Assembly: GCF_040907265.1 (NCBI RefSeq)
Contig: NZ_JBFOHP010000002.1
Location: forward strand, 5,518,001 to 5,582,000
Source of the DNA: Streptomyces sclerotialus
GTDB lineage: Bacteria; Actinomycetota; Actinomycetes; Streptomycetales; Streptomycetaceae
Reading direction: 5' to 3'
DNA: 64,000 nucleotides
Shown: positions 10,901 through 21,900 of the stretch, in pieces
Position numbering within the stretch: the stretch's first letter is position 1
Layout: each line of letters begins with the position of its first letter
Program-made: the position numbers and the translations under genes
Notes under the pieces: model-generated
The model's database searches: none
The model's input: the letters and a program-made list of their open reading frames with translations, nothing else
What the model was told of the DNA's origin: nothing

Positions 10901-11750
10901 CGACCCGGGCGCGGCGGACGATGTCCTCGTACGCCTGCCAGAACTCGAAGAAGCTGAGCGTCTCGGCCTTCTTGATGGCCGCGACGACGAGCTGGCGGTC
11001 GCCGTTCGGCTTCACCAGGTCGATGGCCAGACCGAGGTTCACGTGGTCCGGCTTGACCAGGGTGGGCTTGCCGTCCTTCTCGGCGAACGAGTAGTTCATC
11101 GAGGGCATCGCCTTGAGCGCCTGCACCATGGCGTACCCGATGAGGTGGGTGAAGGAGACCTTCCCCCCGCGGGCGCGCTTGAGGTGGTTGTTCATGACGA
11201 TGCGGTTGTCGAACAGCAGCTTCACGGGGACCGCGCGCACGGACGTGGCCGTGGGCAGCTCCAGCGAGGCGTTCATGTTCTTCGCCACGGCGGCGGAGGG
11301 GCCACGCAGGGTGACGTACTCCGGGCCCTCAGGCGCCTCGGCGGCCGGCTTGGCGTCCGCCTTCGGGGCGGGCTTGGCCGCCGCGGGCTTGGCTTCAGCC
11401 TTCGCCGGCGCGGGCTGCGCGGCGGCGGGCTTGGCCTCGGCGGGCTTCGCTGCGGGGGCCGCCGAGGGCTTCGCCGGGGCGGCGGCCGCGGGCTTGGCCT
11501 CGGCCTTCGCCGGGGCGGGGGCCGCGGGCTCGGCCTCGTCGGCCGGGGTGCCCGACGTGACCGGGGCGCCCGGCTTGTAGTCGGCGAAGAAGTCCCACCA
11601 GGCTCGGTCTACCGAGTTCGGGTCCTGGAGGTACTGCTGGTAGATCTCGTCGACGAGCCACTCGTTCGCACCGAATCCGGCTGCAGGGTTCTTACCCTGC
11701 CCGTCTTGGTCGGTCGAGGCACTCGAAGTGTTGGGGGACTGTGGCGACAC
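7962..11750 (-). CDS. kgd: Multifunctional 2-oxoglutarate metabolism enzyme (E2-E1 fusion, Kgd)
   Basis: A 1262-residue thiamine-diphosphate enzyme of the actinobacterial Kgd/OdhA type. The N-terminus has the E1-specific segment ([19 protein letters not shown]). An Ala/Pro/Lys-rich linker of EAKPAAA-like repeats follows (residues about 55-125). Next comes an E2-like acyltransferase domain with the DHRVIQG catalytic motif near residue 356, and then the full E1 2-oxoglutarate dehydrogenase domain to the C-terminus ([29 protein letters not shown]). As in other Actinobacteria there is no lipoyl domain, so lipoyl groups must come from another E2. The start is GTG at 11750 with an AGAGGG site upstream. 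It feeds the TCA cycle by making succinyl-CoA with E2/E3 partners. Confidence 0.97.
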   Translation of the reverse strand: MSPQSPNTSSASTDQDGQGKNPAAGFGANEWLVDEIYQQYLQDPNSVDRAWWDFFADYKPGAPVTSGTPADEAEPAAPAPAKAEAKPAAAAPAKPSAAPAAKPAEAKPAAAQPAPAKAEAKPAAAKPAPKADAKPAAEAPEGPEYVTLRGPSAAVAKNMNASLELPTATSVRAVPVKLLFDNRIVMNNHLKRARGGKVSFTHLIGYAMVQALKAMPSMNYSFAEKDGKPTLVKPDHVNLGLAIDLVKPNGDRQLVVAAIKKAETLSFFEFWQAYEDIVRRARVGKLTMEDFTGVTASLTNPGGIGTVHSVPRLMPGQGLIVGVGAMDYPAEFQGTSQDTLNKLGISKVMTLTSTYDHRVIQGAASGEFLRIMSQLLLGENDFFDDIFKSLRIPYEPVRWLKDIDVSHDDDVSKAARVFDLIHAYRVRGHVMADTDPLEYKQRKHADLDITEHGLTLWDLEREFAVGGFSGKSMMKLRDILGVLRDSYCRTTGIEYMHIQDPKQRKWLQDRLERPHTPPERDEQLRILRRLNSAEAFETFLQTKYVGQKRFSLEGGESVIPMLDAVIDSAAESRLDEVVIGMAHRGRLNVLANIVGKSYAQIFREFEGNLDPKSMHGSGDVKYHLGAEGTFTGLDGEQIKVSLTANPSHLEAVDPVVEGVARAKQDIIGKGGTDFTVLPVQLHGDAAFAGQGVVAETLNMSQLRGYRTGGTVHIVINNQVGFTAAPESARSSMYATDVARMIEAPIFHVNGDDPEAVVRVARLAFEFRQAFNKDVVIDLICYRRRGHNESDNPAFTQPLMYDLIDKKRSVRKLYTESLIGRGDITLEEAEQALQDFQGQLEKVFTEVREATTTPAAPEVPQPQAEFPVHVDTAVSQEVVKRIAESQVNIPERVTVHPRLLPQLQRRAAMVEDGTIDWGMGETLAIGSLLMEGTPVRLAGQDSRRGTFGQRHAVLIDRETGNDYTPLLYLSEDQARFNVYDSLLSEYAAMGFEYGYSLARPEALVMWEAQFGDFVNGAQTVVDEFISSAEQKWGQTSGVTLLLPHGYEGQGPDHSSARIERFLQLCAQNNMTVAMPTLPSNYFHLLRWQVHNPHHKPLVVFTPKSMLRLKAAASKTEEFTTGGFRPVIGDSTVDPNAVRKVMFCSGKVYYDLEAEREKRGADDVALLRIERLYPLPGKELQAEIAKFPNAGKYLWVQEEPANQGAWPFLGLNLIDHLDLAVGADIPHGERLRRISRPHSSSPAVGSAKRHQAEQAQLIAEAFDA

Positions 11751-12010
11751 GGCGGCAACCGCCCTCTTCCGCTTCCTAAAGGTGGTGGACAGCGGGAATA
11801 AAGGCTACGCCTCTGTCGACCGATGCTGCAGTCCGGGAGGGGTACTCGTCGCGCACGTCACATTTGGCGGCGGGTTTCGGGGAACGAGTTGGCGGGAAAC
11901 ATGCGTAGTTCGCTCGCGCCTGGGTAGGAGGTATCGCCATCGCGCCCCCGGCGGGACCACGGGGAACACCCGAAGGAGTGGTTCCGCCACCGACCCTACG
12001 TCACCGGGCG

Positions 12011-13126
12011 TCAAATTCCGGGCTGACCGGTCCCCGGAAGGGTGACGCGGATACGGCAGCCACGCGGGGATTCGGCCACTCCTATGCGCCCGCCGTGCAG
12101 ATCCACCGCCCAGCGCGCGATCGCCAGGCCCAGCCCCGTACCGCCGTCGCTGCCCGGACCGGACGGTGCAGGGCCGCCGCGGTTGAACCGCTCGAACACC
12201 CGGTGCCGCTCGGACTCCGGGATGCCGGGCCCCTCGTCCTGGACCTCCAGGACCAGGCTGCCCGCGCCCTCGCCGCGGCGCGCCCGTACGGTCACCCGGC
12301 CGTGCGGCGGGCTGTGCTTGATGCCGTTGTCGATCAGGTTGGCGACGACCTGGTGCAGCCGCTCGGCGTCCGCGTGCGCGGTCAGCTCCGGCGGCGAGAC
12401 GTCCAGATGGAGGTGGACGTCCGTACGGCTGTGGTGGGTGGAGCCGATGGCCAGGGTGGAGGCGCTGCGGCTCATGTTGGCCTCCTTCAGCACCCCGGAG
12501 AGGTACGGCCAGACCTCGAAGCGACGGGCGTGCAGCGGGATGACGCCGTTGTCCAGCCGCGAGAGGTCCAGCAGGTGCTCGACCAGCCGGCCCAGCCGCT
12601 CGGTCTGCCGCAGTGCGGTGCGCATCGTCTCCGGATCGGCCTCGGAGACCCCGTCGACGACGTTCTCCAGCACGGCGCGCAGCGCGGCGATCGGGGTGCG
12701 CAGCTCGTGCGAGACGTTGGCGACCAGCTCTTTGCGATGGGTGTCCACCGCTTCGAGGTCGGCGGCCATCCGGTTGAAGGCCTCGGCCAGCTCGCCGAAC
12801 TCGTCCCGCCGGCTGCCGCGCACCCGCCGGGTGTAGTCACCGGCGGCCATCGCCCGGGTCACGTCCGTCATCTCGTCCAGCGGGGCCGTCAGGCCCTGCG
12901 CGACGAACTGGGTGATCAACAGCGAGGCGATGATCGAGAAGACCGTGATGACCCGCAGCTCCGTCGCCGAGTGGAACGCGACGAGCACCAGCAGGGTCGT
13001 GATGATCACCGAAACGGTGACCAGCGCGCCGAGCGCCGCCTTGACCGACCGGTACGGATCGAGCGGGCGCATGGCCTCCCAGGCGCGCTGCCAGAGCTCA
13101 CGTGCCAGGGGTCGGAGCGACCTCAT
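12011..13126 (-). CDS. Membrane sensor histidine kinase
   Basis: A 371-residue kinase. Residues about 29-51 and 57-77 are hydrophobic and form two closely spaced membrane segments, leaving almost no extracellular loop. A HAMP domain follows (about 78-130). The H-box VSHELRTP has the phosphorylated His at about 140. The C-terminal ATPase domain shows N-box NLIDNGIKHS, DEGPGIP and GTGLGLAI. The start codon overlaps the stop of the response regulator (ATGA), so the two are translationally coupled. The short sensory region suggests that it senses membrane state or works with a partner; the signal cannot be read from sequence. It lies 260 bases upstream of kgd on the same strand. Confidence 0.93.
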   Translation of the reverse strand: MRSLRPLARELWQRAWEAMRPLDPYRSVKAALGALVTVSVIITTLLVLVAFHSATELRVITVFSIIASLLITQFVAQGLTAPLDEMTDVTRAMAAGDYTRRVRGSRRDEFGELAEAFNRMAADLEAVDTHRKELVANVSHELRTPIAALRAVLENVVDGVSEADPETMRTALRQTERLGRLVEHLLDLSRLDNGVIPLHARRFEVWPYLSGVLKEANMSRSASTLAIGSTHHSRTDVHLHLDVSPPELTAHADAERLHQVVANLIDNGIKHSPPHGRVTVRARRGEGAGSLVLEVQDEGPGIPESERHRVFERFNRGGPAPSGPGSDGGTGLGLAIARWAVDLHGGRIGVAESPRGCRIRVTLPGTGQPGI

Positions 13127-13863
13127 GCCGGCGGGGTCTCCAGCGCGTACCCGACGCCGTGGACCGTGCGGATGCGCTCGGCGCCGATCTTCCGGCGCAG
13201 CGCCTTGATGTGGCTGTCGACCGTACGGGTGCCGGAGGCGTCCGCCCAGTCCCAGACCTCGGCGAGCAGCTGCTCACGGGAGAGGACGGCGCGCGGGGTG
13301 TTGGCGAGGCAGACCAGCAGGTCGAACTCGGTGGGGGTGAGGTGCACGTCGGCGCCGCGTACCCGGACCCGCCGCTGCGCGTGGTCGATCTCCAGTTCAC
13401 CCAGGCGCAGGATGCCGCTGCGCGGGGTGTGCGCGGCGAGCGCGGCCCGCTCGACCCGGCGCAGCAGGACGTGCACCCGGGCGGCCAGCTCCCGCATGGA
13501 GAACGGTTTGGTCATGTAGTCGTCGGCGCCGACGCCGAGACCGACCAGCATGTCCGTCTCGTCGTCCCGCGCGGTGAGCATCATCACCGGGACCGGCCGC
13601 TGGGCCTGCACCCGGCGGCACACCTCCAGGCCGTCGAAGCCCGGCAGCATGATGTCGAGGACGAGCAGGTCGGGCTGCCAGGCCTCGGCGGTGTCCACGG
13701 CGGACGGGCCGTCGCCGGCCGTCTGCACCTGGAAGCCCTCGGCGCGCAGCCGGGCCGCGATGGCGTCCACGATCGTCGGGTCGTCCTCGACGACGAGCAC
13801 CCGCCGCTGCGCGCCCGGAGTGGCCGCCGCCGCGGCGCCCTGGGTGGTCTGAGTCTGGTCCAT
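13123..13863 (-). CDS. OmpR/PhoB-family response regulator
   Basis: A 246-residue response regulator. The receiver domain has the acidic pair in VVEDDPT, phospho-acceptor Asp near 70 (LLVLDIMLPG), Thr in MLTARD and Lys near 119 (MTKPF). The C-terminal winged helix shows LTPTEFDLLVCL, SREQLLAEVW and the HIKALRRKIG recognition region ending VHGVGY. The start at ATG 13863 is favoured because a CAGGGG site lies just upstream and it removes a non-conserved 71-residue extension. It is the first gene of the two-component operon with the kinase. About 20 residues precede the receiver domain and are Ala/Thr/Gln-rich. Confidence 0.93.
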   Translation of the reverse strand: MDQTQTTQGAAAAATPGAQRRVLVVEDDPTIVDAIAARLRAEGFQVQTAGDGPSAVDTAEAWQPDLLVLDIMLPGFDGLEVCRRVQAQRPVPVMMLTARDDETDMLVGLGVGADDYMTKPFSMRELAARVHVLLRRVERAALAAHTPRSGILRLGELEIDHAQRRVRVRGADVHLTPTEFDLLVCLANTPRAVLSREQLLAEVWDWADASGTRTVDSHIKALRRKIGAERIRTVHGVGYALETPPA

Positions 13864-13987
13864 CGCCCGCCCCTGAATTTCCCCGTGCGTGGTCGCGTTC
13901 TGACTGGCTGTGCCGACCCGCTGACCGGTTGTACCGGCTGGTCGCACAGTGCTTGGCAGCAGCGTAAAGGCACGATGTGACCCGCGG

Positions 13988-14683
13988 CTACGCGCGTTTC
14001 CTCGCGAGGTGGACCACGTCGGGGACGCCTCGGACAACGGGGATCTCTTCGGTGCGAACCTCGCTGAACCCGGCATTCCGGAGAGCGGATTCGAAGGCCG
14101 GGGAGGGCTGCGCCGACCATACGGCGAGCACTCCGCCCGGCGTCAGCCGGTCCCGGCAGGCGGCCAGGCCGGCCGGCGAGTAGAGCCCGCCGTTGTCCTC
14201 GGTGACGGTCCAGCCGGGGCCGTTGTCGATGTCCAGGCAGAGCGCGTCGTAGGTCTCCGTGCCCGCCCCCTCGTGGACGTACGCCACCAGGTCGGCCTGG
14301 ACGATCTCGGTGCGCGGGTCGGCCAGCGCCGGGCCCGAGACCGCGTCCAGCGGTCCGTCGCGGTGCCAGCCGACGACCGCGCCCTCGCGCTCGACGACCG
14401 TGATCCGGCCCCAGCGCGGCTCCTCGGCGGCGCGCACCAGCGAGAAGCCGACGCCGAGCCCGCCGATCAGTACGGACGGCCGCGTGCGGTCACCGGGCAG
14501 GGCGGCGAGCGCGGCGTCGACCAGCAGCCGCTCCGACCGGCCGTCCGAGGTGTCCATCAGGAAGCAGCCGTTGGCGATGATCTCGAAGTGCGGGCCCCGC
14601 CGCCGCAGCACCACCTCCCCGTACGGCCCGTCCCGGCGCTCCACCGTGACGGGCGCCTCGTCGGTTGCGTAGGGGGCTGGCAT
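13988..14683 (-). CDS. Spermidine synthase-like (SpeE-fold) protein
   Basis: A 231-residue protein with a Rossmann SAM- or dcSAM-binding fold: glycine motif IGGLGVGFSL, acidic strand end VVEREGAVVGWH, then VQADLVAYV and CLDIDNGPGW. These are the landmarks of the spermidine synthase family. Polyamine-binding residues cannot be verified, and many actinobacterial members of this size are probably not true spermidine synthases. The start at ATG 14683 has a GGAGGA site eight bases upstream. It is transcribed divergently from lon. The 3' end is 125 bases from the start of the response regulator on the same strand. Polyamine aminopropyltransferase or generic methyltransferase are both possible. Confidence 0.8.
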   Translation of the reverse strand: MPAPYATDEAPVTVERRDGPYGEVVLRRRGPHFEIIANGCFLMDTSDGRSERLLVDAALAALPGDRTRPSVLIGGLGVGFSLVRAAEEPRWGRITVVEREGAVVGWHRDGPLDAVSGPALADPRTEIVQADLVAYVHEGAGTETYDALCLDIDNGPGWTVTEDNGGLYSPAGLAACRDRLTPGGVLAVWSAQPSPAFESALRNAGFSEVRTEEIPVVRGVPDVVHLARKRA

Positions 14684-14838
14684 GGGTGCGGTCCTCCGGG
14701 GCCGGGGGCTGCAGGGCGCCCCCACCTTACGAGCCCGCCCACCCTGGCCGCCGGACCTCGGAGAGGCCTGGGCGGCCCCGCCCGCGTCTGATCGCTCACA
14801 GCGAACAAGGCCCGGGGAACAATCTTCGGCTCATGAGC

Positions 14839-14859
14839 ATTGAGTGAGTACAGCTCAAC
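14839..14859 (+). promoter_or_regulatory. HAIR-type HspR operator upstream of lon
   Basis: The half-sites ATTGAGT and GCTCAAC are separated by seven bases. This closely matches the HspR-associated inverted repeat (CTTGAGT-N7-ACTCAAG). HspR is known to repress dnaK, clpB and lon in Streptomyces. The site ends about 20 bases before the lon start codon, where bound repressor would block transcription. Confidence 0.83.
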
Positions 14860-14880
14860 TTGCCTGCCGAAGGGGAGATC

Positions 14881-17289
<2,409 letters not shown>

Positions 17290-17309
17290 CGGCCGCGGAC
17301 CGGTGACGC

Positions 17310-17344
17310 CGGCCCGGAACCCCGCCACGCGGGGTTCCGGGCCG
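17310..17344 (+). terminator. Hairpin terminator after lon
   Basis: A perfect 15-bp stem (17310-17324 with 17330-17344) and 5-base loop begin 20 bases after the lon stop codon. No U-tract follows, as is usual in Streptomyces. Confidence 0.85.
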
Positions 17345-17423
17345 TGCGTGTGTCCTGGTCACCGTGCGTATCGTTGTACTGCGCGGCTGCTCGCAATCCG
17401 CGGCAGCGGGGAGGAGCGGCACG

Positions 17424-18011
17424 GTGACCATCGCACCGATCGACAGGACCGACATGGCCGACATCGACAAGCAGTACTTGGACGAGGTGTTCGAGTTTCT
17501 GTACGGCGGCATCCCCGAGGGGTTCAGGGCAGAGGTCGTCGAGGGGGCCGTCCAGATGTCGCCGCAGAGGGATACGCACTCGAACATCATCAAGCATGTG
17601 CTGTTGCAGATGGGGGCTCGCTTCGGTCCGGACAGCGAGATCATGATGGATGTCCGCCTGGATCTGCCGGGATACCGCAACGGTTTCTGCCCCGACATCT
17701 TCAAGCTCTCGGACGACGCGAAGAAGGATGAGAAGGGACGCTGGCGCTACCAGGATGTCGAGTTCGTCCTCGAAGTGATCTCACGCGAGACAGCCCGCAA
17801 CGACTACGGCAAGAAGAAGGACGCCTACGCCGCCGGTGAGGTGCCCGTTTACCTGATCGCGGACCCGTACACCGGCAAGTGCCATCTCTTCACCAGGCCG
17901 GAGGACGGTGCGTATCAGAGCAAGTCGTCCTCGGCCTTCGGCGAGCCGGTCGACCTGACCGACACGGTCCTCGGCATGACCCTGGCAACGGACAGGTTCC
18001 CCCGCGACTGA
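17424..18011 (+). CDS. Uma2-family (DUF820) putative endonuclease
   Basis: A 195-residue protein of the Uma2 family, which has a PD-(D/E)XK-like restriction-endonuclease fold. Landmarks are RAEVVEGAVQMSP near the N-terminus, the acidic site segment NGFCPDIF, then VEFVLEVISRETARNDYGKKKDAYA, in which Glu, Arg and the lysines match the expected catalytic and core positions, and VPVYLIADP. The start at GTG 17424 is chosen for its GAGGAG site seven bases upstream. Streptomyces genomes carry many scattered single-gene copies of unknown role. It stands alone after the lon terminator. Confidence 0.85.
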   Translation: MTIAPIDRTDMADIDKQYLDEVFEFLYGGIPEGFRAEVVEGAVQMSPQRDTHSNIIKHVLLQMGARFGPDSEIMMDVRLDLPGYRNGFCPDIFKLSDDAKKDEKGRWRYQDVEFVLEVISRETARNDYGKKKDAYAAGEVPVYLIADPYTGKCHLFTRPEDGAYQSKSSSAFGEPVDLTDTVLGMTLATDRFPRD

Positions 18012-18015
18012 CGCG

Positions 18016-18828
18016 CTACCCCGTAGCCAGCTTCCGCAGCTGCGCCGCCGAGCCGTTGAAGACGTTCTGGTCGCCGGGGAAGCGGCCGGCGTCGTCGTAC
18101 TGCCAGATGGTGTGCGCCGCCCAGCCGGCCGGGAGGGGGCCGGGGGCGGACGAGTAGCGGGCGATCCACAGCGGGTGCTTCATGCCGAAGGACGCGTTGT
18201 CGCCGACGCACTGCTTCCACCAGTTGGTGGAGGTGTAGATCATCGGGTGCCGCCCGGTACGCGCGTGCACCGTCCTGCTGAAGTCGTCGATCCACGCGGC
18301 CATGGCCGCCCGGCTCAGGCCGTAACAAATGGATCCGTACGGGTTGTACTCGATGTCCAGCGCGGGCGGCAGGGTCCGGCCGTCCGCCTTCCAGCCGCCG
18401 CCGTTGTCGACGAAGTAGTCGGCCTGCGCGGCGCCGGAGGAGGAGCTGGGGATCGCGAAGTGGTACGCGCCGCGGATCATCCCGGCGTTGTAGGACCCGT
18501 TGTACTGCTGCCCGTACCTGGGGTTGCGGTAGCTCGTGCCCTCGGTGGCCTTGACGATGGCGAAGCGGGCACCGGCGCGCCAGGCGGCCGGCCAGTTCAC
18601 GTTGCCCTGGTGGCTGCTGACGTCCATGCCCGCCACCCCGCCGCGCGGCTGCGGCACCGTGCCCGGCGCGGCGCCGCCCTCGTGGGCGCGGAGCGTGGAC
18701 CCGGCATGGCCGAGTCCGTGGCGGCGGTCGTCGGACGGAGCGGAAGCGGTGGATGCGGCGGCGGGCACGGTCACCGCGAGGGCCGCACCGAGCGTGGAGA
18801 GCAGCGTGATGCACCGGCGTATGCGCAT
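18016..18828 (-). CDS. Secreted GH25 muramidase (lysozyme), copy 1
   Basis: A 270-residue glycoside hydrolase family 25 enzyme cleaving N-acetylmuramic-N-acetylglucosamine bonds in peptidoglycan. An Arg-rich start followed by a hydrophobic stretch and Ala-rich cleavage region (residues 1-30) forms a signal peptide. The catalytic domain begins GMDVSSHQGN, with acidic residues in ALDIEYNPYG forming the DxE site, and ends at WQYDDAGRFPGDQNVFNG. The start is ATG 18828. Its stop is only four bases from the convergent Uma2-type gene. It is closely related to the next gene upstream, so the pair is a tandem duplication. Confidence 0.93.
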   Translation of the reverse strand: MRIRRCITLLSTLGAALAVTVPAAASTASAPSDDRRHGLGHAGSTLRAHEGGAAPGTVPQPRGGVAGMDVSSHQGNVNWPAAWRAGARFAIVKATEGTSYRNPRYGQQYNGSYNAGMIRGAYHFAIPSSSSGAAQADYFVDNGGGWKADGRTLPPALDIEYNPYGSICYGLSRAAMAAWIDDFSRTVHARTGRHPMIYTSTNWWKQCVGDNASFGMKHPLWIARYSSAPGPLPAGWAAHTIWQYDDAGRFPGDQNVFNGSAAQLRKLATG

Positions 18829-18951
18829 AGGGGGGAGCCTCTTTCGAAGACGCGCAAGGGGAGAGGGAGACAGGGCGCCGTGCGGCGAGGACCCGCGGGG
18901 AGATCCCGGCGCGGGTCCTCGCAAGCACGGTGGGGGAGCCCTGTCGGCCTC

Positions 18952-19821
18952 TTACCCGTTCGCGAGCGCCTGGAGACGGTCGTACGCGCCGTTGAAGAGG
19001 TTGTGGTCGCCCACGGTCGGCCCGGTGGACGTGTACTGCCAGATGGTGTGGAAGCCCCAGCCGGCCGGGAGTTCCCCGACCGAGGAGCCGTACCGCGGGA
19101 TCCACAGCGGGTTGATGGCGCCGAAGCCCGCATAGTTGCCGGTGCACTGCTTCCACCAGCTGGTGGAGGTGTAGATCACCGCGTCCCGTCCGGTCCGTGC
19201 CTTGTACGTCGCGAACCAGTCCTTCATCCAGTTGACCAGCGCCGATGCGCTCATGCCGTAGCAGACCTGGCCGTACGGGTTGTACTCCATGTCGAGCGCG
19301 CCGGGCAGGGTCTTGCCGTCCTTGGACCAGCCGCCTCCGTGATCCACGAAGTAATTGGCCTGGGCGGCGCCGGACGAGGTGTTCGGGAGCGCGAAGTGGT
19401 AGGCGCCGCGGATCATGCCGACGTTGTAGGACCCGTTGTACTGCTGAGCGAAATACGGGTTGATGTAGCTGGTGGATTCCGTCGCCTTGACGTAGGCGAA
19501 CTTCACCCCGCTGTTCCACAGCGTCGACCAGGCGACGTTGCCCTGATGGCCGCTGACGTCCACACCCTCGACGGACGCCGCGAGCGACGGCGGCGCCGGC
19601 AGGCCCGTTCCGCCCTCATGCTTGGCGATCTGCGAACCGGCCCAGTCCTGACCGGGGTGGGTGGGCTCGGGCGCGTCCTTGGCGGGGGTGGCCGCGGGCT
19701 CCGTGGCGGACGCGGTGCCCGTCGTGCCGCAGAGCAGGGCGAGCAGGGTGAGGAGGATCCCGGCCACCGTGGCGAGGGAACGCCGGTGGTGGCGGGCCGG
19801 GCCGGATCTGTGCACGTCCAT
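18952..19821 (-). CDS. Secreted GH25 muramidase (lysozyme), copy 2
   Basis: A 289-residue paralogue of the adjacent gene. It has a twin-Arg-like basic N-terminus (HHRRSLATVAG), a long hydrophobic segment and an Ala-X-Ala cleavage region, then the GH25 domain from GVDVSGHQGN through ALDMEYNPYG to WQYTSTGPTVGDHNLFNG. The start at ATG 19821 has a GGAG site; another in-frame ATG at 19875 lies inside a large inverted repeat and is less likely. Both lysozymes run in the same direction, 124 bases apart, and probably act in wall turnover or lysis of other bacteria. Confidence 0.92.
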   Translation of the reverse strand: MDVHRSGPARHHRRSLATVAGILLTLLALLCGTTGTASATEPAATPAKDAPEPTHPGQDWAGSQIAKHEGGTGLPAPPSLAASVEGVDVSGHQGNVAWSTLWNSGVKFAYVKATESTSYINPYFAQQYNGSYNVGMIRGAYHFALPNTSSGAAQANYFVDHGGGWSKDGKTLPGALDMEYNPYGQVCYGMSASALVNWMKDWFATYKARTGRDAVIYTSTSWWKQCTGNYAGFGAINPLWIPRYGSSVGELPAGWGFHTIWQYTSTGPTVGDHNLFNGAYDRLQALANG

Positions 19822-19863
19822 ACGTGACTCCGAAGATCTCGGTGGGATCTGAGGGGGAGGCCG

Positions 19864-19906
19864 ACCGTCCTTCATGACTTGGTGTGGTCATGCCATAAAG
19901 GACGGT
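19864..19906. promoter_or_regulatory. Nested inverted repeat between GH25 and MarR genes
   Basis: An outer repeat ACCGTCCTT/AAGGACGGT (19864-19872, 19898-19906) encloses an inner repeat CATGAC/GTCATG (19873-19878, 19887-19892). It sits in the 221-base divergent region between the GH25 gene and the MarR-family gene. The inner element is the size of a MarR operator and the whole could fold as a leader hairpin. No binding protein is known. Confidence 0.5.
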
Positions 19907-20042
19907 ACGCGCGTAGACCGGGAGCGGAAAGAGGGACCAGGTGATTCCGTTGGTCTAATCCTGCGAAATACTGGCTCAGCTGCGGAATCGGCCGCCGCTG
20001 AAAAATTCTTCCATCGTCCGGAAAACGGGAAAGGGCGCTGAC

Positions 20043-20576
20043 GTGCACAACACCGGAACCGACGGGGCGGCGGCCCGACGGCCCGACGGCATGGACGACC
20101 TGTTCCTCTCGCTGGAGCACGAGTTGGCGGTGTTCCTGCGCCGCGCCCGCGCCTCCTCCGGCGAGATGGCCCGTGAGGTGCACCCGGACCTGGAGCCTTC
20201 GGCGTACGGGCTGCTGGTCCGGCTCGCCGACGCGGGCGAGCAGCGGGCCACCGAACTCGCCTGCTACTTCGGCGTCGGGAAGGCGACCATCAGCCGTCAG
20301 CTGCGGGCGCTGGACGACCTCGGCCTGGTGGCCCGCGAGAAGGACCCGGCCGACGGCCGTGCCGTCCTGGTCCGGCTCACCGACGAGGGACTGGCCCGCT
20401 TCACCCGGGTACGCAGCGCCCGGCGTGACCGTTACGCCCGTCGGCTCGCCGCCTGGGACCGCGGGGAGATCGCCGAACTGGCACGGCTGCTCCACCGGTT
20501 GAACGATGAACAGGAACAGGACGCGGAACCCAGCGGGGAGGCGGCGGAATCCGGCCGGGAGACGGCGGAGGGCTGA
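20043..20576 (+). CDS. MarR-family transcriptional regulator
   Basis: A 177-residue winged-helix regulator. The HTH shows RATELACYFGVGKATISRQLRALDDLGLV, followed by the wing AREKDPADGRAVLVRLT with the family Asp-Arg/Asp-Gly-Arg pattern. The start is GTG 20043 with AAAGGG upstream; an ATG 48 bases later is an alternative. The C-terminal 25 residues are acidic and Glu-rich. MarR proteins usually repress themselves and a divergent gene, and the nested inverted repeat upstream is a candidate site, which would put the GH25 genes under its control. That link is inferred. Confidence 0.9.
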   Translation: MHNTGTDGAAARRPDGMDDLFLSLEHELAVFLRRARASSGEMAREVHPDLEPSAYGLLVRLADAGEQRATELACYFGVGKATISRQLRALDDLGLVAREKDPADGRAVLVRLTDEGLARFTRVRSARRDRYARRLAAWDRGEIAELARLLHRLNDEQEQDAEPSGEAAESGRETAEG

Positions 20577-20594
20577 CGCCCGGCCGCCGCGCGC

Positions 20595-21440
20595 TCACAG
20601 TTCCGCGTACACCACCGCCGCGTCGTCGTGCAGCTTCCCGCGCCCGAAGGCCGACCCGTCGGCGTTGGCGTTCTCCGCGGCCCGCACGCGGTCGATGAGC
20701 GCCTGCGGCCCCTCCTTGCGCACCACGCCCAGGCAGTCGGTCCAGGACCCCTCGCGGAACACCTCCACCCAGCGCCCGGCCCCGTCGCTGAGCGCGGTGA
20801 GCGAGCGGACCCGGTCGCGCGGCACGGTGCCGGTGACCGCCCGCTCCGCCACGGACGGGTCGGCGGCGGCCGTCCAGAAGCCGCCCTCGGCGTTGCGCAG
20901 CGCCTCGACCGCCGCGACGTACTCGCGGGCCGCCGCCGCCCGTTCGGCCGAGCCCTCCGGCAGGGCCCGTACGGCGGCGCGCAGCTCGCCGACCGCGGCC
21001 GGCAGCTGTGCGAGCCGCCGGTCCAGCACCGCCTCGACCGTCCCGTCCGGCGCCTCCACGAGCAGCGCCGAGTCCGACAGCACCAGGTACTCCACGGCGT
21101 ACGGGGACCAGCGTGCGGCGATGGCCGTTGCCTGCGGAGTCCTGCTGTGAGAAAGGTCACAGGTGTCGCGGTGGGCGGCGGCGGTGCGGCGGATGGCTTC
21201 GGCGAGCGCCTCGGTCAGCGTCATGTCGCGGAGCGAACCGGACAGTTCGAGCATCGCGCCCCCGAGGCGCGCGGTGAACCACGGCACGTCGTGGCGGCAC
21301 CCGAAGTCCTCCGGCGGCGGAGTGACCCCGTCGAGCAGGACGAGGACGCCGCCCTGCCCGGAGGCGGGCAGGGATACCGACGCGTAGTCCTCGTTGGGGC
21401 GTTGGGGGTCGCCGGGCTCGGTGGCGAGTTCGATGCGCAT
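20595..21440 (-). CDS. PP2C-like protein phosphatase domain protein
   Basis: A 281-residue protein with a degenerate PP2C fold: acidic NEDYASV near residue 17, VLVLLDGVTPP, the ALAEAIRR helix, ATAIAARW, EYLVLSDSALLVE, a long central insertion, SDGAGRWVEVF and a C-terminal KLHDDAAVVYAEL with the metal-binding Asp pair. This is a known actinobacterial family of uncharacterised serine/threonine phosphatase-like proteins. The start at ATG 21440 is the first residue of the conserved domain; a Met 12 bases upstream is possible. The gene converges on the MarR gene with an 18-base gap. No membrane segment is visible. Confidence 0.75.
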   Translation of the reverse strand: MRIELATEPGDPQRPNEDYASVSLPASGQGGVLVLLDGVTPPPEDFGCRHDVPWFTARLGGAMLELSGSLRDMTLTEALAEAIRRTAAAHRDTCDLSHSRTPQATAIAARWSPYAVEYLVLSDSALLVEAPDGTVEAVLDRRLAQLPAAVGELRAAVRALPEGSAERAAAAREYVAAVEALRNAEGGFWTAAADPSVAERAVTGTVPRDRVRSLTALSDGAGRWVEVFREGSWTDCLGVVRKEGPQALIDRVRAAENANADGSAFGRGKLHDDAAVVYAEL

Positions 21441-21900
21441 GCGGGCAAGCATGCCGGAGCGGCGGCGGAAGCCGGCCGGAATGCGCGGGGTGCGGTGCAC
21501 GGCGCGTGCACGGCGTCCGGACCGGCCGCCGGGCCGGGAAGCGGCGGCCGCGGAAAATGCGGGCGGGCATCCTGCCAGGAGGGGGACGGTTCTCCAAACC
21601 CGCCCGGCGATGGCCTACTGTTACGCGTCACAACGGAAGTTGATGGTCAACTTCCGATTGATGTTCACTCATTCAGGTGGCCGGGCAAGTGTTGCCGGGC
21701 CACCGCGCGGCGCCGGTGAAATGGTCGTATTCCGGATCATGGGGTGGGCCACTCGCTCACCGGGACGCGCACAGCCGGACTGTTCACCCGGCGGGGGCGT
21801 GAGGTGCTGCGGACGCGTCGCAGGTCCGCCCTCCGGGGGAGAACGGCCGGGTCCGCAAGGCCACACGGCGTGGGCAGGCGAGACAGGATTGCGAGCAGCG
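21441..21900. other. 460-base intergenic region upstream of the conservon
   Basis: No convincing gene is visible here. The cvnA frame stays open back to 21721, but codon usage and composition there do not look coding. The region holds the promoter area for cvnA and the phosphatase-like gene, and one clear inverted repeat listed separately. Confidence 0.6.
21634..21656. promoter_or_regulatory. Perfect 10-bp inverted repeat upstream of the conservon
   Basis: CGGAAGTTGA and TCAACTTCCG flank a 3-base spacer (TGG), giving a perfect 23-base dyad. It is AT-richer than its surroundings and lies about 245 bases upstream of the chosen cvnA start. Size and symmetry fit a dimeric regulator operator; no family is assigned. 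Confidence 0.6.

Noticed and set aside
7791..11801. A 1336-codon open frame antisense to kgd
   Set aside because: The kgd strand has unmistakable E2 and E1 motifs; the antisense product is low complexity.
11930..12000. Imperfect hairpin after the histidine kinase gene as terminator
   Set aside because: The repeat around the GGAAC/GTTCC elements needs a bulge and is too weak to call.
12180..12230. tRNA or small RNA genes
   Set aside because: I looked for cloverleaf-like sequence and the conserved T-arm pattern across the intergenic regions and found no supportable tRNA or rRNA in the window.
21721..21900. N-terminal extension of cvnA
   Set aside because: Codon bias breaks down and the sequence is not like CvnA proteins.
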